Positions 41,748 to 50,806 are shown, counted from the stretch's first letter. The stretch is DNA of 64,000 nt from Nitrospira japonica (GCF_900169565.1 NZ_LT828648.1:1800876-1864875), one strand, 5' to 3'. Program-made: numbers and translations. The notes: generated by a model not told the origin, from the sequence alone.

Positions 41748-41928
41748 CAGTCTGGAGGATTTCCCAGTGGTACAGCTGTCCAGTCCTGAGTATTATAAAG
41801 TTACTTTAGTTGTTCCGACGAGCACGTTACACCCACGCGCAACGGAAACGGTGCGACGGTGTAGCAAGCACGTTGCAACACTTGGGAAATGGGGAGCTCA
41901 CTTTCGAAAGGAAGTGGGCTCTTTATTC
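41748..41928 (+). repeat. 180-bp intergenic repeat with terminator, copy 1
   Basis: About three quarters identical to 49928-50108. Shared words include TTTCCCAGTGG, TTACTTTAGTTGT, GCAACGGAAACG, GTTGCAACAC and AGCTCACTTTCGAAAG. It ends in a hairpin (AGCTCACTTTC 41895-41905 with GGAAGTGGGCT 41910-41920) and CTTTATT. No reading frame is shared, so it is either a small RNA gene with its terminator or a mobile non-coding repeat. Confidence 0.6.
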
Positions 41929-41968
41929 ATGTCTTGTTGCTGAGATGCCAAGGATTGTCCCCTCCGTG

Positions 41969-42194
41969 ATGGCCGGACGTCAGAAAATGTTGGCCGGAGA
42001 ACTGTACTATCCCATGGACGAGGAGTTGATTCGCGCACGAGAGCGGGCACGCCATCTCTGCCAGACGTTGAATACGAGCTTGGGCTCAATCAATGGGCAG
42101 CAACGGAGTACTCTCATTGGTGACCCGTGATGTTCCCGAGAGCGTGTTCGCAGCCGGCAACCCATGCCGGGTCATCCGTGCGATTACTCAATAA
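41969..42194 (+). pseudogene. Maltose O-acetyltransferase-like gene with internal deletion
   Basis: The start MAGRQKMLAGELYYPMDEEL, IRARERARHLCQTLN is the N-terminus of a Maa/NodL-type hexapeptide acetyltransferase. About 60 bases later, in another frame, VTRDVPESVFAAGNPCRVIR is the C-terminus of the same family. The whole left-handed helix between them (about 110 residues) is lost, so the gene is a relic. Confidence 0.7.
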
Positions 42195-42229
42195 GCGTCA
42201 TCGTTGGTGCCAAGGAGTAAGCAATCGAC

Positions 42230-42397
42230 ATGCAGCCCACCATCAACTACCCCAAGAACTGCGGCCATCAAGCCTGTCGCTGCCTCGCACGGGAACACAG
42301 TTCCTATTGCAGTGAGGCGTGTGAACAGGCCTTGGCTGCGCCCCCGGGAGCTCGGTGCTCCTGCGTGCATACGGAATGCACCGATAGATCTTCATGA
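42230..42397 (+). CDS. Metallothionein-like Cys-rich protein
   Basis: 55 residues with eight Cys: CGHQACRCL, SSYCSEACEQ and CSCVHTEC, in the order and spacing of SmtA/BmtA-type bacterial metallothioneins (CxxxxCxC, YCSxxC, CxCxxxxC). These bind zinc, cadmium or copper in the cytoplasm. AAGGAG lies 12 bases before the ATG, slightly far. A decayed copy of its start is at 40955, and both copies precede a pseudo-receiver gene. Confidence 0.65.
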   Translation: MQPTINYPKNCGHQACRCLAREHSSYCSEACEQALAAPPGARCSCVHTECTDRSS

Positions 42398-42505
42398 CGG
42401 GTCTATTTGACATTGCCAATTTGAAAGTCTAGGCTTTCGCCGAGACTCTAGCCAGCTGCCGACGGCTTGGCCAGACCGCCGACACCTGAGAAAGGCGGTG
42501 AAACC

Positions 42506-42994
42506 ATGTCGGACCTTCAACTGACTCCCATTTCCATTCTATTTGTCGATCCCGACATTGAAGATCGTGCGTATTGGGTGCGCCGTCTCGAACTGGCCTC
42601 GCCGGAGTATGTCATCACGACCGTTGAGGAAGGACGGACGGCCATCGAGATGTGCCGGTCCAGACGGTTTGATTGTGTTGTCTTGGAATTGAAGCTACCC
42701 GATATCTCGGGCTTCGAAGTTCTGACTCATCTCTGCCCAGTGGCGTCGCAACCTGACGTGGCCGTCGTCATTCTGACCAAGCTGCTATTTACGACTCTCT
42801 CTGCCGCCGCCAGGACTAATGGGGCGCAAAGCTACCTCATCAAACCTCAGACCTCTGGTGATCAGTTGGACACTGCCATCCAGAAGGCCGTTGCGAGGGT
42901 GGGGCCGACGAGCAAGCGGCTTCCCACACAAGCTATGCTGAACGATCGCGAGTCTCTGCGGGGAGGCGCTGAGAGTGAGACGATCGATGGGTAG
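42506..42994 (+). CDS. Receiver-like protein with Glu at the phosphorylation site
   Basis: 162 residues, a single CheY-fold domain: ISILFVDPDIEDRAYWVRRL, CVVLELKLPDISGFEVLTHL, VAVVILTKLLFTTLSA, and AQSYLIKPQTSGDQL with the usual Lys. The Asp that is normally phosphorylated (four residues before the Pro of the 'MP' turn) is Glu here, and the acidic pair near strand one is D-P. It should not be phosphorylated in the normal way and may mimic the active form. No output domain. The ATG at 42506 follows AAAGGCGG. Paralogues: 41088, 57266 and 61755. Confidence 0.78.
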   Translation: MSDLQLTPISILFVDPDIEDRAYWVRRLELASPEYVITTVEEGRTAIEMCRSRRFDCVVLELKLPDISGFEVLTHLCPVASQPDVAVVILTKLLFTTLSAAARTNGAQSYLIKPQTSGDQLDTAIQKAVARVGPTSKRLPTQAMLNDRESLRGGAESETIDG

Positions 42995-43179
42995 TCGATA
43001 GCAATCTGACGCGCGGACTTGGGCAAGCCAGACTCCTTCGCCCCGAACATCGTGCGGACTCCGGCCGGAATTTCAGCTGAGGCAGGGCCTGAACAGCAGA
43101 CGAGGGAAGATTTCTGACGAGATGGTGGAATAAGCGACCCGGGTCTACCGAAGAAGTACAAGGAGCGGGCGAAGCGCAA

Positions 43180-43668
43180 GTGGTGTCAAACAGATTAAGG
43201 GATACTCTTCTTGTCGTAGGGGTGCTGATTGGCGTGCTCGTCGCGCCGTGGCTCATTGGTTACGGAAAGGCGCAGAAGACGATTCTTGGAGCGGTGCCTG
43301 ATTACCTGGCAAGGTGTGTCCCAAACTGGAGCGTCATCAGTTGGTATCGGGACCAGGAACTGTTTATTCCTGTGGATGAGTTTGAACGCTATCTCGAGAA
43401 AGGATGCGGAGGAGCTGAACGACTACGCTATCCACCGGGACAATACATTTCCAATAGCCTGGTCGTGTTTCTCCAACACCATCTTGATCGCTGGTACTTC
43501 ATGGGATACCAAACTGGAGAGGATCATGCCCTTAAAGGCATTCTGCCCGCATGGAATCGAGTTGTTAACACTTCGGACATGACCGGAAAAGTCCTTGTCT
43601 CGATCCTGGCTCTCGTGGTGGCTGGCGGTTGCGCACTCGGATTCTACATTTTGAGACGTGTGATATAA
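43180..43668 (+). CDS. Small membrane protein with two terminal helices
   Basis: 162 residues from GTG 43180. A membrane helix at 8-28 (LLVVGVLIGVLVAPWLIGYG), a 95-residue external loop with Tyr and Trp (VPNWSVISWYRDQELFIPVD, LVVFLQHHLDRWYFMGYQTG) and a second helix at about 138-158 (VLVSILALVVAGGCALGFYI). Two Cys in the loop may pair. Family unknown. Confidence 0.5.
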   Translation: MVSNRLRDTLLVVGVLIGVLVAPWLIGYGKAQKTILGAVPDYLARCVPNWSVISWYRDQELFIPVDEFERYLEKGCGGAERLRYPPGQYISNSLVVFLQHHLDRWYFMGYQTGEDHALKGILPAWNRVVNTSDMTGKVLVSILALVVAGGCALGFYILRRVI

Positions 43669-44105
43669 CGCTCGCCTTCAGCCTCATTCCCATCTTAGCT
43701 TTGGCCGCCTCTGCTCTGATTGAGCAGCTTCCGTTCCTAGCCCTCTTGATGGGCCTTCTTATAGGCCTTGCTTCCATCCTTCAAAAACTTGACGGCTTTC
43801 TTGGGACCACCGCGATACCCTTAATCTTGAACTTCTTGTTTCGCTGTTTATTGTAGGAGACAAAAAACTCCTCAACCTGATCGAGAAGATCACGCCAAAC
43901 TCAGAAAATTGCTCATCGTAGTGTCATACGTGTATCAATGGCTGTGACCAATGGACTACTGGCGAAACCCCGAGGTGGCGACGCGAATGTGTTGCCTGCC
44001 CCCAGCTATAAATAAGGGAACTTCCTAGCTTTCTTCACCATCTGCTTGGGACATCCTCAGGTTGTGAAGGAGCCTGACTCATCGAAGCAGCCCGGCATTC
44101 CTACC
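43669..44105. other. Intergenic stretch, no clear gene
   Basis: About 440 bases. A hydrophobic frame (about 43629-43856) overlaps the end of the previous gene and lacks a binding site; I do not accept it as a gene. No RNA gene or repeat is recognised. Confidence 0.4.
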
Positions 44106-44456
44106 ATGATTGGCTGTCCGCTCTGTGCGGGAGCGCTGGCATTTCGTCTGGAAGGTCATGGGCATGTGCAGCTCTGCTGCACCGTCGGGCACACGTTTTC
44201 GCCGTCCGATGCCTATAAAGCGAAGGAGGAGGAACTCGAACGAACGCAATGGTCCGTGATCGTGCTTCTCAAACACCTGCAAATGCTGGCCGCGATCATG
44301 CGAGAGCACGACGACCTCGAACGTGGTATGCGTCCTTCACTAGCTGAGCGGGAGATTCAGATCAAGCAGCACATTCAGAGCTATGAGCGACTGATTCACG
44401 ACACGAAACCGGCTCAATCCCGTCCACCGCATGCTGAGCCACCGGCGGGGGAATGA
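44106..44456 (+). CDS. Zinc-ribbon protein coupled to CheB
   Basis: About 116 residues from ATG 44106 (the frame is open from 44046 and a TTG or GTG start is possible). It begins MIGCPLCAGAL, then LCCTVGHTFSPSDAY and a helical stretch ELERTQWSVIVLLKHLQML. The CPxC...C.vGH.fs pattern equals the zinc-binding tail that many CheB-like proteins carry at their C-terminus. Here it is a separate gene whose stop overlaps the CheB start (ATGA), so it probably works with that protein. Confidence 0.65.
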   Translation: MIGCPLCAGALAFRLEGHGHVQLCCTVGHTFSPSDAYKAKEEELERTQWSVIVLLKHLQMLAAIMREHDDLERGMRPSLAEREIQIKQHIQSYERLIHDTKPAQSRPPHAEPPAGE

Positions 44457-45055
44457 CCGATCAAGCCTCCAGCAGACGCAATGTCATCGTCATCGGCGCC
44501 TCGCTGGGAGGCGTGAATGCCTTGCAGTACCTGTGCGCGAACTTACCCAGTGATCTGCCCGCGACGGTTGGGGTCGTCATTCATCGCAGCCCCTGGTGGG
44601 TGAGTAACATCCCGGCGATCTATGGCCGAACGCCCGGCGGCATTCGTGTACAGGAAGCACAAGCTCATGATGTGCTGAAAGAGGGCGTGGTCTATTTCGC
44701 ACCGGCGGATCACCACATGCAGTTCGGGAAGGGGGTCATTCAGCTCACGCGTGGACCTAAATTGCATTTTACACGGCCGGCGGCCGACGCTCTGTTCATT
44801 TCTGCGGCGAAGACCTTTGGTGATCGAGTCATCGGCGTGGTGCTCACGGGAGGAGGAGCCGATGGGGCGCATGGGTTGATCGCCATCAAGGCGTCCGGCG
44901 GAGTGTCGGTTGTGCAGGACCCGAAAGAAGCCGTTGATCCGAGCATGCCGGTCAATGGGATCCGGATGGACAGCGTGGATCACGTGACGCCCCTCGCGGA
45001 GTTGCCGAAGCTGCTCTGGTGCCTGACGACAGAAGTAGCTGAAAAGCGACTTTAA
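44453..45055 (+). CDS. cheB: CheB-type protein methylesterase domain, stand-alone
   Basis: 200 residues, only the CheB catalytic domain, without a receiver: nucleophile Ser in VIVIGASLGGVNAL, His in GVVIHRSPWW, Asp in VLTGGGADGAHGL, plus GVVYFAPADHHMQF. CheB removes methyl groups from, or deamidates, chemoreceptor glutamates. Lacking a receiver, its activity may be set by partner proteins such as the zinc-ribbon protein encoded just before (4-base overlap). No receptor, CheA or CheW gene is in the window. Confidence 0.82.
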   Translation: MTDQASSRRNVIVIGASLGGVNALQYLCANLPSDLPATVGVVIHRSPWWVSNIPAIYGRTPGGIRVQEAQAHDVLKEGVVYFAPADHHMQFGKGVIQLTRGPKLHFTRPAADALFISAAKTFGDRVIGVVLTGGGADGAHGLIAIKASGGVSVVQDPKEAVDPSMPVNGIRMDSVDHVTPLAELPKLLWCLTTEVAEKRL

Positions 45056-45718
45056 CACTTCAGATTCGACACTTCGGAGGTGTTTTATCAGAAGATACGA
45101 CAGTGCTCTCCACTGGATCCTTCTGAAATGTTGTGGATCGAATTAGATTCAGGTGTCTGTCGGCCTATCACCCTGGATGAGTATATCTATCCAGTTACTC
45201 CTACCCATAGTGGCAGGAGTGATTCGGACATTGGCATTCTCCTTGCTCGATCTCAACAAGTACGTGGCATGATGATGAATACGCGTACGACCAACAGCCC
45301 ACAATCTCCACAGTCCAGGGTGCTCATGCGTGTCTGGAGCTGGCTCGTATATGATGCCGTTGAAGCTGACGCGATGTGCCTGTGCGCCTGCCATTTAGGT
45401 GCAGTCAGGCACAGCACCGCTTGTATCTGCGCTCCGTGCCCGAGTTGTAGGCTCCGGATTCAAGCCGCGAGGATGTCGGAACACCGATGCCAGTGTCGTG
45501 AAGCAGAGAAGGGAGGCCGGCAGAACGCAGTGGAAACGCCCAGAGCCGCATGAATCGGTCTTTCGCGATCCAGACTCCAGCCGGCGTATCGCAGGGCGAC
45601 CCTCGAGACTCATTCCGAGCCAGGATAGATTGAGCCCAACCCGCCTAATTGGACCTGCGCCATTTGGCCGGCGTGATCCCCCAATCAACGATCGATCGGG
45701 TTGACGCTCCTGACTGCA
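45056..45718. other. Region of about 660 bases without a convincing gene
   Basis: A plus-strand frame (45080-45553, GTG start) contains a Cys-rich stretch (CLCACHLGAVRHSTACIC) but its codon pattern is poor and it has no known motif. I leave it unassigned. Confidence 0.4.
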
Positions 45719-47323
45719 ATGAAGCAGCCTAGGATTCTGATAGACTTTGGCCTGAACGAACACAAGCCTTCCCAGTTCGATGTCTGGATGCCCATGCTTC
45801 AGCCTTTCAAAAGAATGTCCCGTTTCACGATCGCGACCATATTGATCCTCATCTGTCTGATCAGCACTCTGGAGTTCGTCGTCCAGGGATTGTCGCTCTT
45901 CCGTCTCGACGAAGCAGGATATGGAGATAGTTACATCCTGTACGACGTGCTCCAGTTTCAGAAAACGGGCAGGATCTATCGCAACCTGGCAGAGCCGCCT
46001 TTTTTGCCGGCGCAGTACAGCCCGCTCGTGTATGCGCTCTATTCACTTCCAGGACGCGTGGCGAGTTGGGACAATCCGTTCGTGGGGCCGCGGCTGCTCG
46101 CAATCGCGACATTCATCGCCTGTATCTGTGTGATGACATCCATCGTCCGTGTTCTCTTTCGTTCACGCCTGGTGTGGGTTTGGGGTCTTCTCCTTCCGTT
46201 TTCAATCGGCCCCATACCCGTCTGGATTCTCATGCTCCGTGGCGACTTTGCCGGACTCGCTCTCAGTCTGCTTGCCGTTCGATTGCTGTTATCCGACCTT
46301 CGCTGGGCGGTTCCGCTTTCCGCGGTCTGTGCAGGCCTGGCAGTACAAGTAAAGTTCACATTCGTCGCTGCAGCTCTCGCAGGCGCCGGATGGCTGCTGG
46401 TTCAAGGACGATGGCGTGAGGTTGTTCGGTTTGTGGGATTCTTTGCGGTCTCATCCCTTGGTCTGTATCTTCTCTACTCTCTTCGTGAGCCGGGAATGAT
46501 GTCGCAAATGCTTGCCCTGTCTCCCGGTATCAGAAACGTTGCTGGAAACGTGGCGATCATGAAAAAGGTCGCCGGCGAACTCGTGATACTGCTCAGTCTG
46601 GTCGGCTTGGCCAGTGTGGAATGGCATGCGTCGGCACGGGAAACGCTCCTGGCTCTCTATCTTGCCACCACGTTCGTGGTGGCCGCTGTGACGGCCGTTC
46701 ATGCGGGTGCGGATATCAACTACTATTGGGAAACGTTTTTCGCTGCCGTCCCGTTTGCTGTGCTCGGAGTGTTGCGACTACTGGAACTGGTGGAACGACA
46801 TGCGGCGCTGGGCCCGGCACTGGCGGTCTTCCTGTTCATTCATTCCCTTGTTCCTGTTGCGATGAGCGCCGAAGAACGCATCCCCACGCTCAAACATGGT
46901 TGGGTGGACGCAGGGAACGATGAAATGCGCAAACTGAGCCACGCTCTCGCAGGCTCGCGCGTGTTCTCATCGTTTCCGCGGCTGGCACTCCTTACCCCGA
47001 ATCCTCCCTTGATGGAACCCTTCCTTCTGTCTTACCTCCATCGCCTCGGAAAAGTGGATCTGAGGATCTTCACGGACCCCCTACTCAGACGGGAATACGA
47101 TGTGGTGATCACCTATGCTTCGGCGGGCTCCTGGCGCAATGTGAAGCAGTTAGACCCGGAATTGCGGAGCGCCATCGAGAGTTCGTACAAGCCGTACTGC
47201 ACGTTCCACCGTGGCCTGTTCCATTTCCCGGATGGTGAAGATCCGTCCACCAGCATCCTGAAGGAGCGTTTGACAGAGATCGGATGCTCGCCGGCTTCCG
47301 ACGAAGCCAAGAAGAACTGGTAG
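45719..47323 (+). CDS. Polytopic membrane glycosyltransferase-like protein
   Basis: About 534 residues. Ten or so membrane helices (ATILILICLISTLEFVVQGL, LLPFSIGPIPVWILMLRGDF, AVPLSAVCAGLAVQVKFTFV, FVGFFAVSSLGLYLLYSL) with an early external acidic loop (LDEAGYGDSYILYDVLQFQK) and the sequence YSPLVYALYSLPGR. This is the GT-C/ArnT-PMT-like layout, in which a polyprenyl-linked sugar is moved to an acceptor on the outer face of the membrane. The C-terminal 150 residues are soluble. A GT2 enzyme and a methyltransferase follow on the same strand, so the three may build a cell-surface glycan. The start is uncertain (ATG 45719 or TTG 45701). Confidence 0.72.
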   Translation: MKQPRILIDFGLNEHKPSQFDVWMPMLQPFKRMSRFTIATILILICLISTLEFVVQGLSLFRLDEAGYGDSYILYDVLQFQKTGRIYRNLAEPPFLPAQYSPLVYALYSLPGRVASWDNPFVGPRLLAIATFIACICVMTSIVRVLFRSRLVWVWGLLLPFSIGPIPVWILMLRGDFAGLALSLLAVRLLLSDLRWAVPLSAVCAGLAVQVKFTFVAAALAGAGWLLVQGRWREVVRFVGFFAVSSLGLYLLYSLREPGMMSQMLALSPGIRNVAGNVAIMKKVAGELVILLSLVGLASVEWHASARETLLALYLATTFVVAAVTAVHAGADINYYWETFFAAVPFAVLGVLRLLELVERHAALGPALAVFLFIHSLVPVAMSAEERIPTLKHGWVDAGNDEMRKLSHALAGSRVFSSFPRLALLTPNPPLMEPFLLSYLHRLGKVDLRIFTDPLLRREYDVVITYASAGSWRNVKQLDPELRSAIESSYKPYCTFHRGLFHFPDGEDPSTSILKERLTEIGCSPASDEAKKNW

Positions 47324-47474
47324 GTCAGCGCTATAGGCATCCCGATACCAAGGTGCTAGAGTGACTGCCACGTCAGACCTGTGGTGGAAGTCTGAACGCA
47401 GCGTCCCGATACGATTGGTTGGCTATTCTCTTCTGTTCAGTGTCGAAACGCAGCTGAGCGCAGAGTGGTGAGCC

Positions 47475-48506
47475 ATGCCAGGAGTCGTCACAGCCCCCTC
47501 TGCAACGCAAGTCAAGAAGCTGCCTCCTCTTTTCTTTCTGGGCAGTCTCCTGATCGTATTCGGCCTCGCGGTGTATTTTTTCGGGATCGCGTTCTCGATG
47601 TTCCGTCTCATCTTCCAGTTGGGAGAACCGTTCCATACGTGGAACATGACCATCCTATGGTATAGCGGTCTTCCCACCACACTGGGCCTTTGTCTCGCAG
47701 GTCTTGATCTGGCACTCCTGCTTCCCGCGAAGCGCAGAGAGTCGCGGCGAAAGGTTCTGGCTCCCGTTCTAGACAGACACGTGGTCGTGGCGTTGACCGC
47801 CTACAATGACGAAACGAGCATAGGGCTTGCGGTGGCGGATTTTGTAAGCCACCCCCTGGTCACGCGCGTGATTGTCGTCGACAACAATAGCCGCGATCGG
47901 ACTTCCGAAGCCGCCGCGGAGGCGGGCGCGCGCATCGTTGTGGAAAAGGAACCGGGATATGGGCGATGCGTCTATAGATGTCTTAAGGAAGCCCTGAGCG
48001 AAGACGGCGAATTGATCGTCCTCTGCGAGGGCGATATGACCTTCCGCGCCGCCGACATTGACAAACTGCTGGCCTACGTCGACCATGCTGATGTCGTGAA
48101 TGGCACGCGTATTGTCGAGCAGCTGCGGGATTACTCCACGCAGTTGTCGACGTTCATGTATTACGGTAATTTCTTTGTGGGAAAGTTGCTGGAACTCAAG
48201 CATCTGGGGCGCGGCACGTTCACGGACATCGGAACAACCTATAAGCTGCTTCGGCGGGACAGTCTTGTGCGTCTGATGCCGCAACTGAATCCGGCCGTCA
48301 ACATGGAATTCAACGCGCACTTTCTCGATACGGCTCTTGGAAGCGGCGAACGGCTCGTCGAATGTCCGATTACGTTTCACCCCAGAGTGGGTGTCAGCAA
48401 AGGCGGCAATGTGAACAACGCGCGTGCGCTGAAAGTCGGGCTCCGGATGATCCTGGGCTTGTGCTTCGGATGGCCGACCTCTCATGACCCAAGAAACATA
48501 CTTTAA
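47475..48506 (+). CDS. GT2-family glycosyltransferase with membrane anchor
   Basis: 343 residues. Two N-terminal membrane helices (LFFLGSLLIVFGLAVYFFGI, STLGLCLAGLDLALLL-like stretch near 75), then a GT-A domain: HVVVALTAYNDETSIGLAV, VIVVDNNSRDRTSEAAAEAG (DNxSxDxT), GYGRCVYRCLKEAL, VLCEGDMTFRAADI (metal site) and RGTFTDIGTTYKLLRRD. This resembles dolichyl/undecaprenyl-phosphate sugar synthases (DPM1-like), which load the lipid carrier used by GT-C enzymes such as the protein upstream. Its end overlaps the next start by 23 bases. Confidence 0.85.
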   Translation: MPGVVTAPSATQVKKLPPLFFLGSLLIVFGLAVYFFGIAFSMFRLIFQLGEPFHTWNMTILWYSGLPTTLGLCLAGLDLALLLPAKRRESRRKVLAPVLDRHVVVALTAYNDETSIGLAVADFVSHPLVTRVIVVDNNSRDRTSEAAAEAGARIVVEKEPGYGRCVYRCLKEALSEDGELIVLCEGDMTFRAADIDKLLAYVDHADVVNGTRIVEQLRDYSTQLSTFMYYGNFFVGKLLELKHLGRGTFTDIGTTYKLLRRDSLVRLMPQLNPAVNMEFNAHFLDTALGSGERLVECPITFHPRVGVSKGGNVNNARALKVGLRMILGLCFGWPTSHDPRNIL

Positions 48507-49122
48507 GACTCGGTTCGCGCAGGATGCCCGACGCGATGTCCTTTGGCAGACGTTGTGTCGCTACTATTTCAATCATCGAATCGACCCTGACGATTGCGTG
48601 CTGGAACTTGGCGCAGGATATGGCTGCTTTATCAACGCCGTCGTCGCCAGGCGGCGAATCGCGGTCGATTCGTGGGATGGTTTCACCGCACATCTGGTAT
48701 CCGGTGTCGAAGGCCACGTCGGTGACGTGACTGATCTCGGATTTCTCAAGCCTGCGTCGGTGAATTTCGTGTTCGCCAGCAACCTCTTCGAGCATGTCAG
48801 CCAGGAGGCCTTCGCGTCGGTACTGCAACAACTGAATACGGCGCTGGCGGACGGCGGAACACTGAATATCCTGCAGCCCAACTACTATTACGCGTACCGG
48901 GAGTACTTCGACGATTACACCCACCGCACCGTGTATACCCACAAGAGCCTATGCGATTTTCTCGAAGCCCATGGCTATACAGTCATGGAATGCCATCCGC
49001 GATTCCTGCCGCTCACGGTACGATCCAGGCTACCCGTCTCGCCGGCATTGATACGACTGTATCTCTCCCTTCCGTGGAAGCCGATGGGGAAGCAGATGTT
49101 CATTCGCGCCATGGTAAAGTGA
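48484..49122 (+). CDS. SAM-dependent methyltransferase (class I)
   Basis: 212 residues. Motif I VLELGAGYGCFINAVVARR, motif around VEGHVGDVTDLGFL, VFASNLFEHVSQEAF (post-II/IV), and LADGGTLNILQPNYYYAYRE. This is the Methyltransf_11/23 type. It is coupled to the GT2 gene by overlap and probably modifies a sugar or lipid intermediate. Confidence 0.85.
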   Translation: MTQETYFKTRFAQDARRDVLWQTLCRYYFNHRIDPDDCVLELGAGYGCFINAVVARRRIAVDSWDGFTAHLVSGVEGHVGDVTDLGFLKPASVNFVFASNLFEHVSQEAFASVLQQLNTALADGGTLNILQPNYYYAYREYFDDYTHRTVYTHKSLCDFLEAHGYTVMECHPRFLPLTVRSRLPVSPALIRLYLSLPWKPMGKQMFIRAMVK

Positions 49123-49553
49123 AAACGCCGGACTCACGGCATCGGCCATGAGAACGGCCCGTCATGAGAGGCGTTGATTGTCGAACAAGTTGCGGTAGCA
49201 CCACGGAGACACCTGCAAGTGACTCCCGCTGTGGCGAACGAATCCAGAGACATATTCAAAGCTTCCGGGGGTTCTCCCAGCTACGCCCGATGCTCGTATC
49301 GCTCATGATGACCCATCCCTAGACAGCAGTATTCCCTAAAAGACTCTCAGGACAATGTACTGGATCGGTCCACACCACGAATCAGGCTGGTAGCCGGCGA
49401 GTGTGTCGTGACGGCAGGCTACACAGTTGCTGGGGACGGAAGAAGAGAGGGGTGTAAAGCGGCTGTGGAAGCTCCTCGAGCGAAAGAGGCCCGCAAGAGC
49501 ATGTTGTCGCCGCGAGAGTGGCGAAGGCGCATTAATTAACCAAGGGAGGATGT
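49123..49553. other. Intergenic region of about 430 bases
   Basis: No supported gene. A minus-strand frame contains SNCVACRHDTLAGY, a CxxC stretch resembling a haem or zinc site, but lacks a start and other support. GGGAGG at the end serves the next gene. Confidence 0.4.
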
Positions 49554-49904
49554 ATGAAACTGAAGAAGACAATCATGGTCACACTTGCAGTAGTGGGCGT
49601 CGGATTGAACACGGGGATGGCAAGCATGGCAGAGGCCGCAGATACTGGAGGAATGTCGCAATCAGACAAGTCCCAGCAGCCGGGCCTCCCCGATCCGGGG
49701 GCGAAACAGCGAACTCCGTCCGCGGATCCGACGGACCGACGCAACACCGATCCCAATATGGGCAGAACACCGACCGGCACGCCAGGAGGGACGGGACCCA
49801 CTGCGCCAGGAAGCGGCAGTGGTATGGGGAGTTCCGGAGGCGGCTCATCCTCCGGTGGAGCGGGCGGCTCGGGAGGAGCGGCAGGAGGCGGTGGCGGTCG
49901 ATAA
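49554..49904 (+). CDS. Small secreted Gly/Pro/Ser-rich protein
   Basis: 116 residues. Signal peptide TIMVTLAVVGVGLNTGMASM then a disordered tail rich in Asp, Pro and Thr (TPSADPTDRRNTDPNMGRTP) ending in almost pure Gly/Ser (SSGGAGGSGGAAGGGGG). GGGAGGATGT precedes the ATG. It may be a low-complexity envelope or matrix protein; nothing indicates a specific function. The 180-bp repeat and terminator follow. Confidence 0.6.
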   Translation: MKLKKTIMVTLAVVGVGLNTGMASMAEAADTGGMSQSDKSQQPGLPDPGAKQRTPSADPTDRRNTDPNMGRTPTGTPGGTGPTAPGSGSGMGSSGGGSSSGGAGGSGGAAGGGGGR

Positions 49905-49927
49905 CGCCTGCCTCCACACGACCGTAT

Positions 49928-50108
49928 CAGGCTGGAGACTTTCCCAGTGGCAAAGCGGGTCGGTCATGACTATCCTGCAATTACTTTAGTTGTGATGACG
50001 AGAACGTTACGAACGTGCAACGGAAACGCTGCGCAAGTGTGACGAATGCGTTGCAACACTAAAGGGAAGAGCTCACTTTCGAAAGAAAGTGGGCTCTTCA
50101 TTTTTCGC
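49928..50108 (+). repeat. 180-bp intergenic repeat with terminator, copy 2
   Basis: Second copy of the repeat at 41748-41928 (for the shared words see there). It begins CAGGCTGGAGACTTTCCCAG and ends with the intrinsic terminator at 50067-50105. Candidate small RNA gene. Confidence 0.6.
50067..50105 (+). terminator. Intrinsic terminator
   Basis: A 14-bp stem (AAGAGCTCACTTTC, 50067-50080, with GAAAGTGGGCTCTT, 50085-50098; one G-U pair), a GAAA tetraloop, then CATTTTT. It is a near-perfect Rho-independent terminator 160 bases after the preceding stop codon, at the end of the repeat copy. Confidence 0.85.
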
Positions 50109-50125
50109 ATAGGAATATAAGCCCG

Positions 50126-50806
50126 ATGGATGGGGACGTCATGCCGTTGCTTCCTCAAGCCGCATATGACCGGTGGTCCGGAGTGTACGATGACGCGGAT
50201 CCCAGCACATCGCTCGATGAACCGTTCCTGCTTGCCATGGTCACGCCGTTTACGGGCTGCCGGATCCTGGATCTTGGGTGTGGAACAGGGCGGTATCTCC
50301 GTCTCGTGAACCAACCGGGAGCTTCGGTTGTGGGGATGGATTTATCGCAAGGCATGCTCGTTCGTGCCATGCAGACCTTGGTCCCCAAAGCCTCGATCGC
50401 ATGGGTCCAAGCGTCGTTCGAACGTTTCCCGTTTGCAGATGGGAGTTTCGACCGAGTTATTTCCGGGTTGATCTTGGATCACGTACACGATCTCCGTTCA
50501 TTTTTTCATCAAATAGCCGCAGTGCTTCGACCAGGCGGTCGCCTCATCTTGTCGGCCGTGCATCCAATGATGCAGCGGTTGACGGGAGCGACAGTGCGGT
50601 TTGTGGTGCAAGGGCAGGAATACCACGTGCAGGGGACTGTACATGAAGTAGAGACAATCGCCGAGTCCGTTCAAGAAGCCGGTCTGGACATCGAGAATCT
50701 CTTGGAGCCTGAGGTGGATCAAGAACTGATCGCCCGCTATCCAGTCTGGCGTGCCAGACTCGGATGTCCGGCACTGATGTTACTGGCGGCTCACAAAACT
50801 GGCTAA
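50126..50806 (+). CDS. SAM-dependent methyltransferase (class I)
   Basis: 226 residues: AAYDRWSGVYDDADPS, motif I ILDLGCGTGRYLRLV, VVGMDLSQGMLVRAM, FPFADGSFDRVISGLILDHV and LRPGGRLILSAVHPMM. This is a Methyltransf_11 (UbiE/MenG-like) small-molecule methyltransferase; the substrate is not known. It converges with the next gene, with which its 3' end overlaps by 27 bases. Confidence 0.85.
   Translation: MDGDVMPLLPQAAYDRWSGVYDDADPSTSLDEPFLLAMVTPFTGCRILDLGCGTGRYLRLVNQPGASVVGMDLSQGMLVRAMQTLVPKASIAWVQASFERFPFADGSFDRVISGLILDHVHDLRSFFHQIAAVLRPGGRLILSAVHPMMQRLTGATVRFVVQGQEYHVQGTVHEVETIAESVQEAGLDIENLLEPEVDQELIARYPVWRARLGCPALMLLAAHKTG

Noticed and set aside
45080-45553. A Cys-rich plus-strand frame (CLCACHLGAVRHSTACIC) after the cheB gene.
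   Set aside because: No binding site fits well, composition resembles random GC-rich reading, and no motif is complete.
46039-46419. Frames on both strands inside the membrane glycosyltransferase gene.
   Set aside because: They are Arg/Ser-rich shadows of a coherent polytopic membrane protein.
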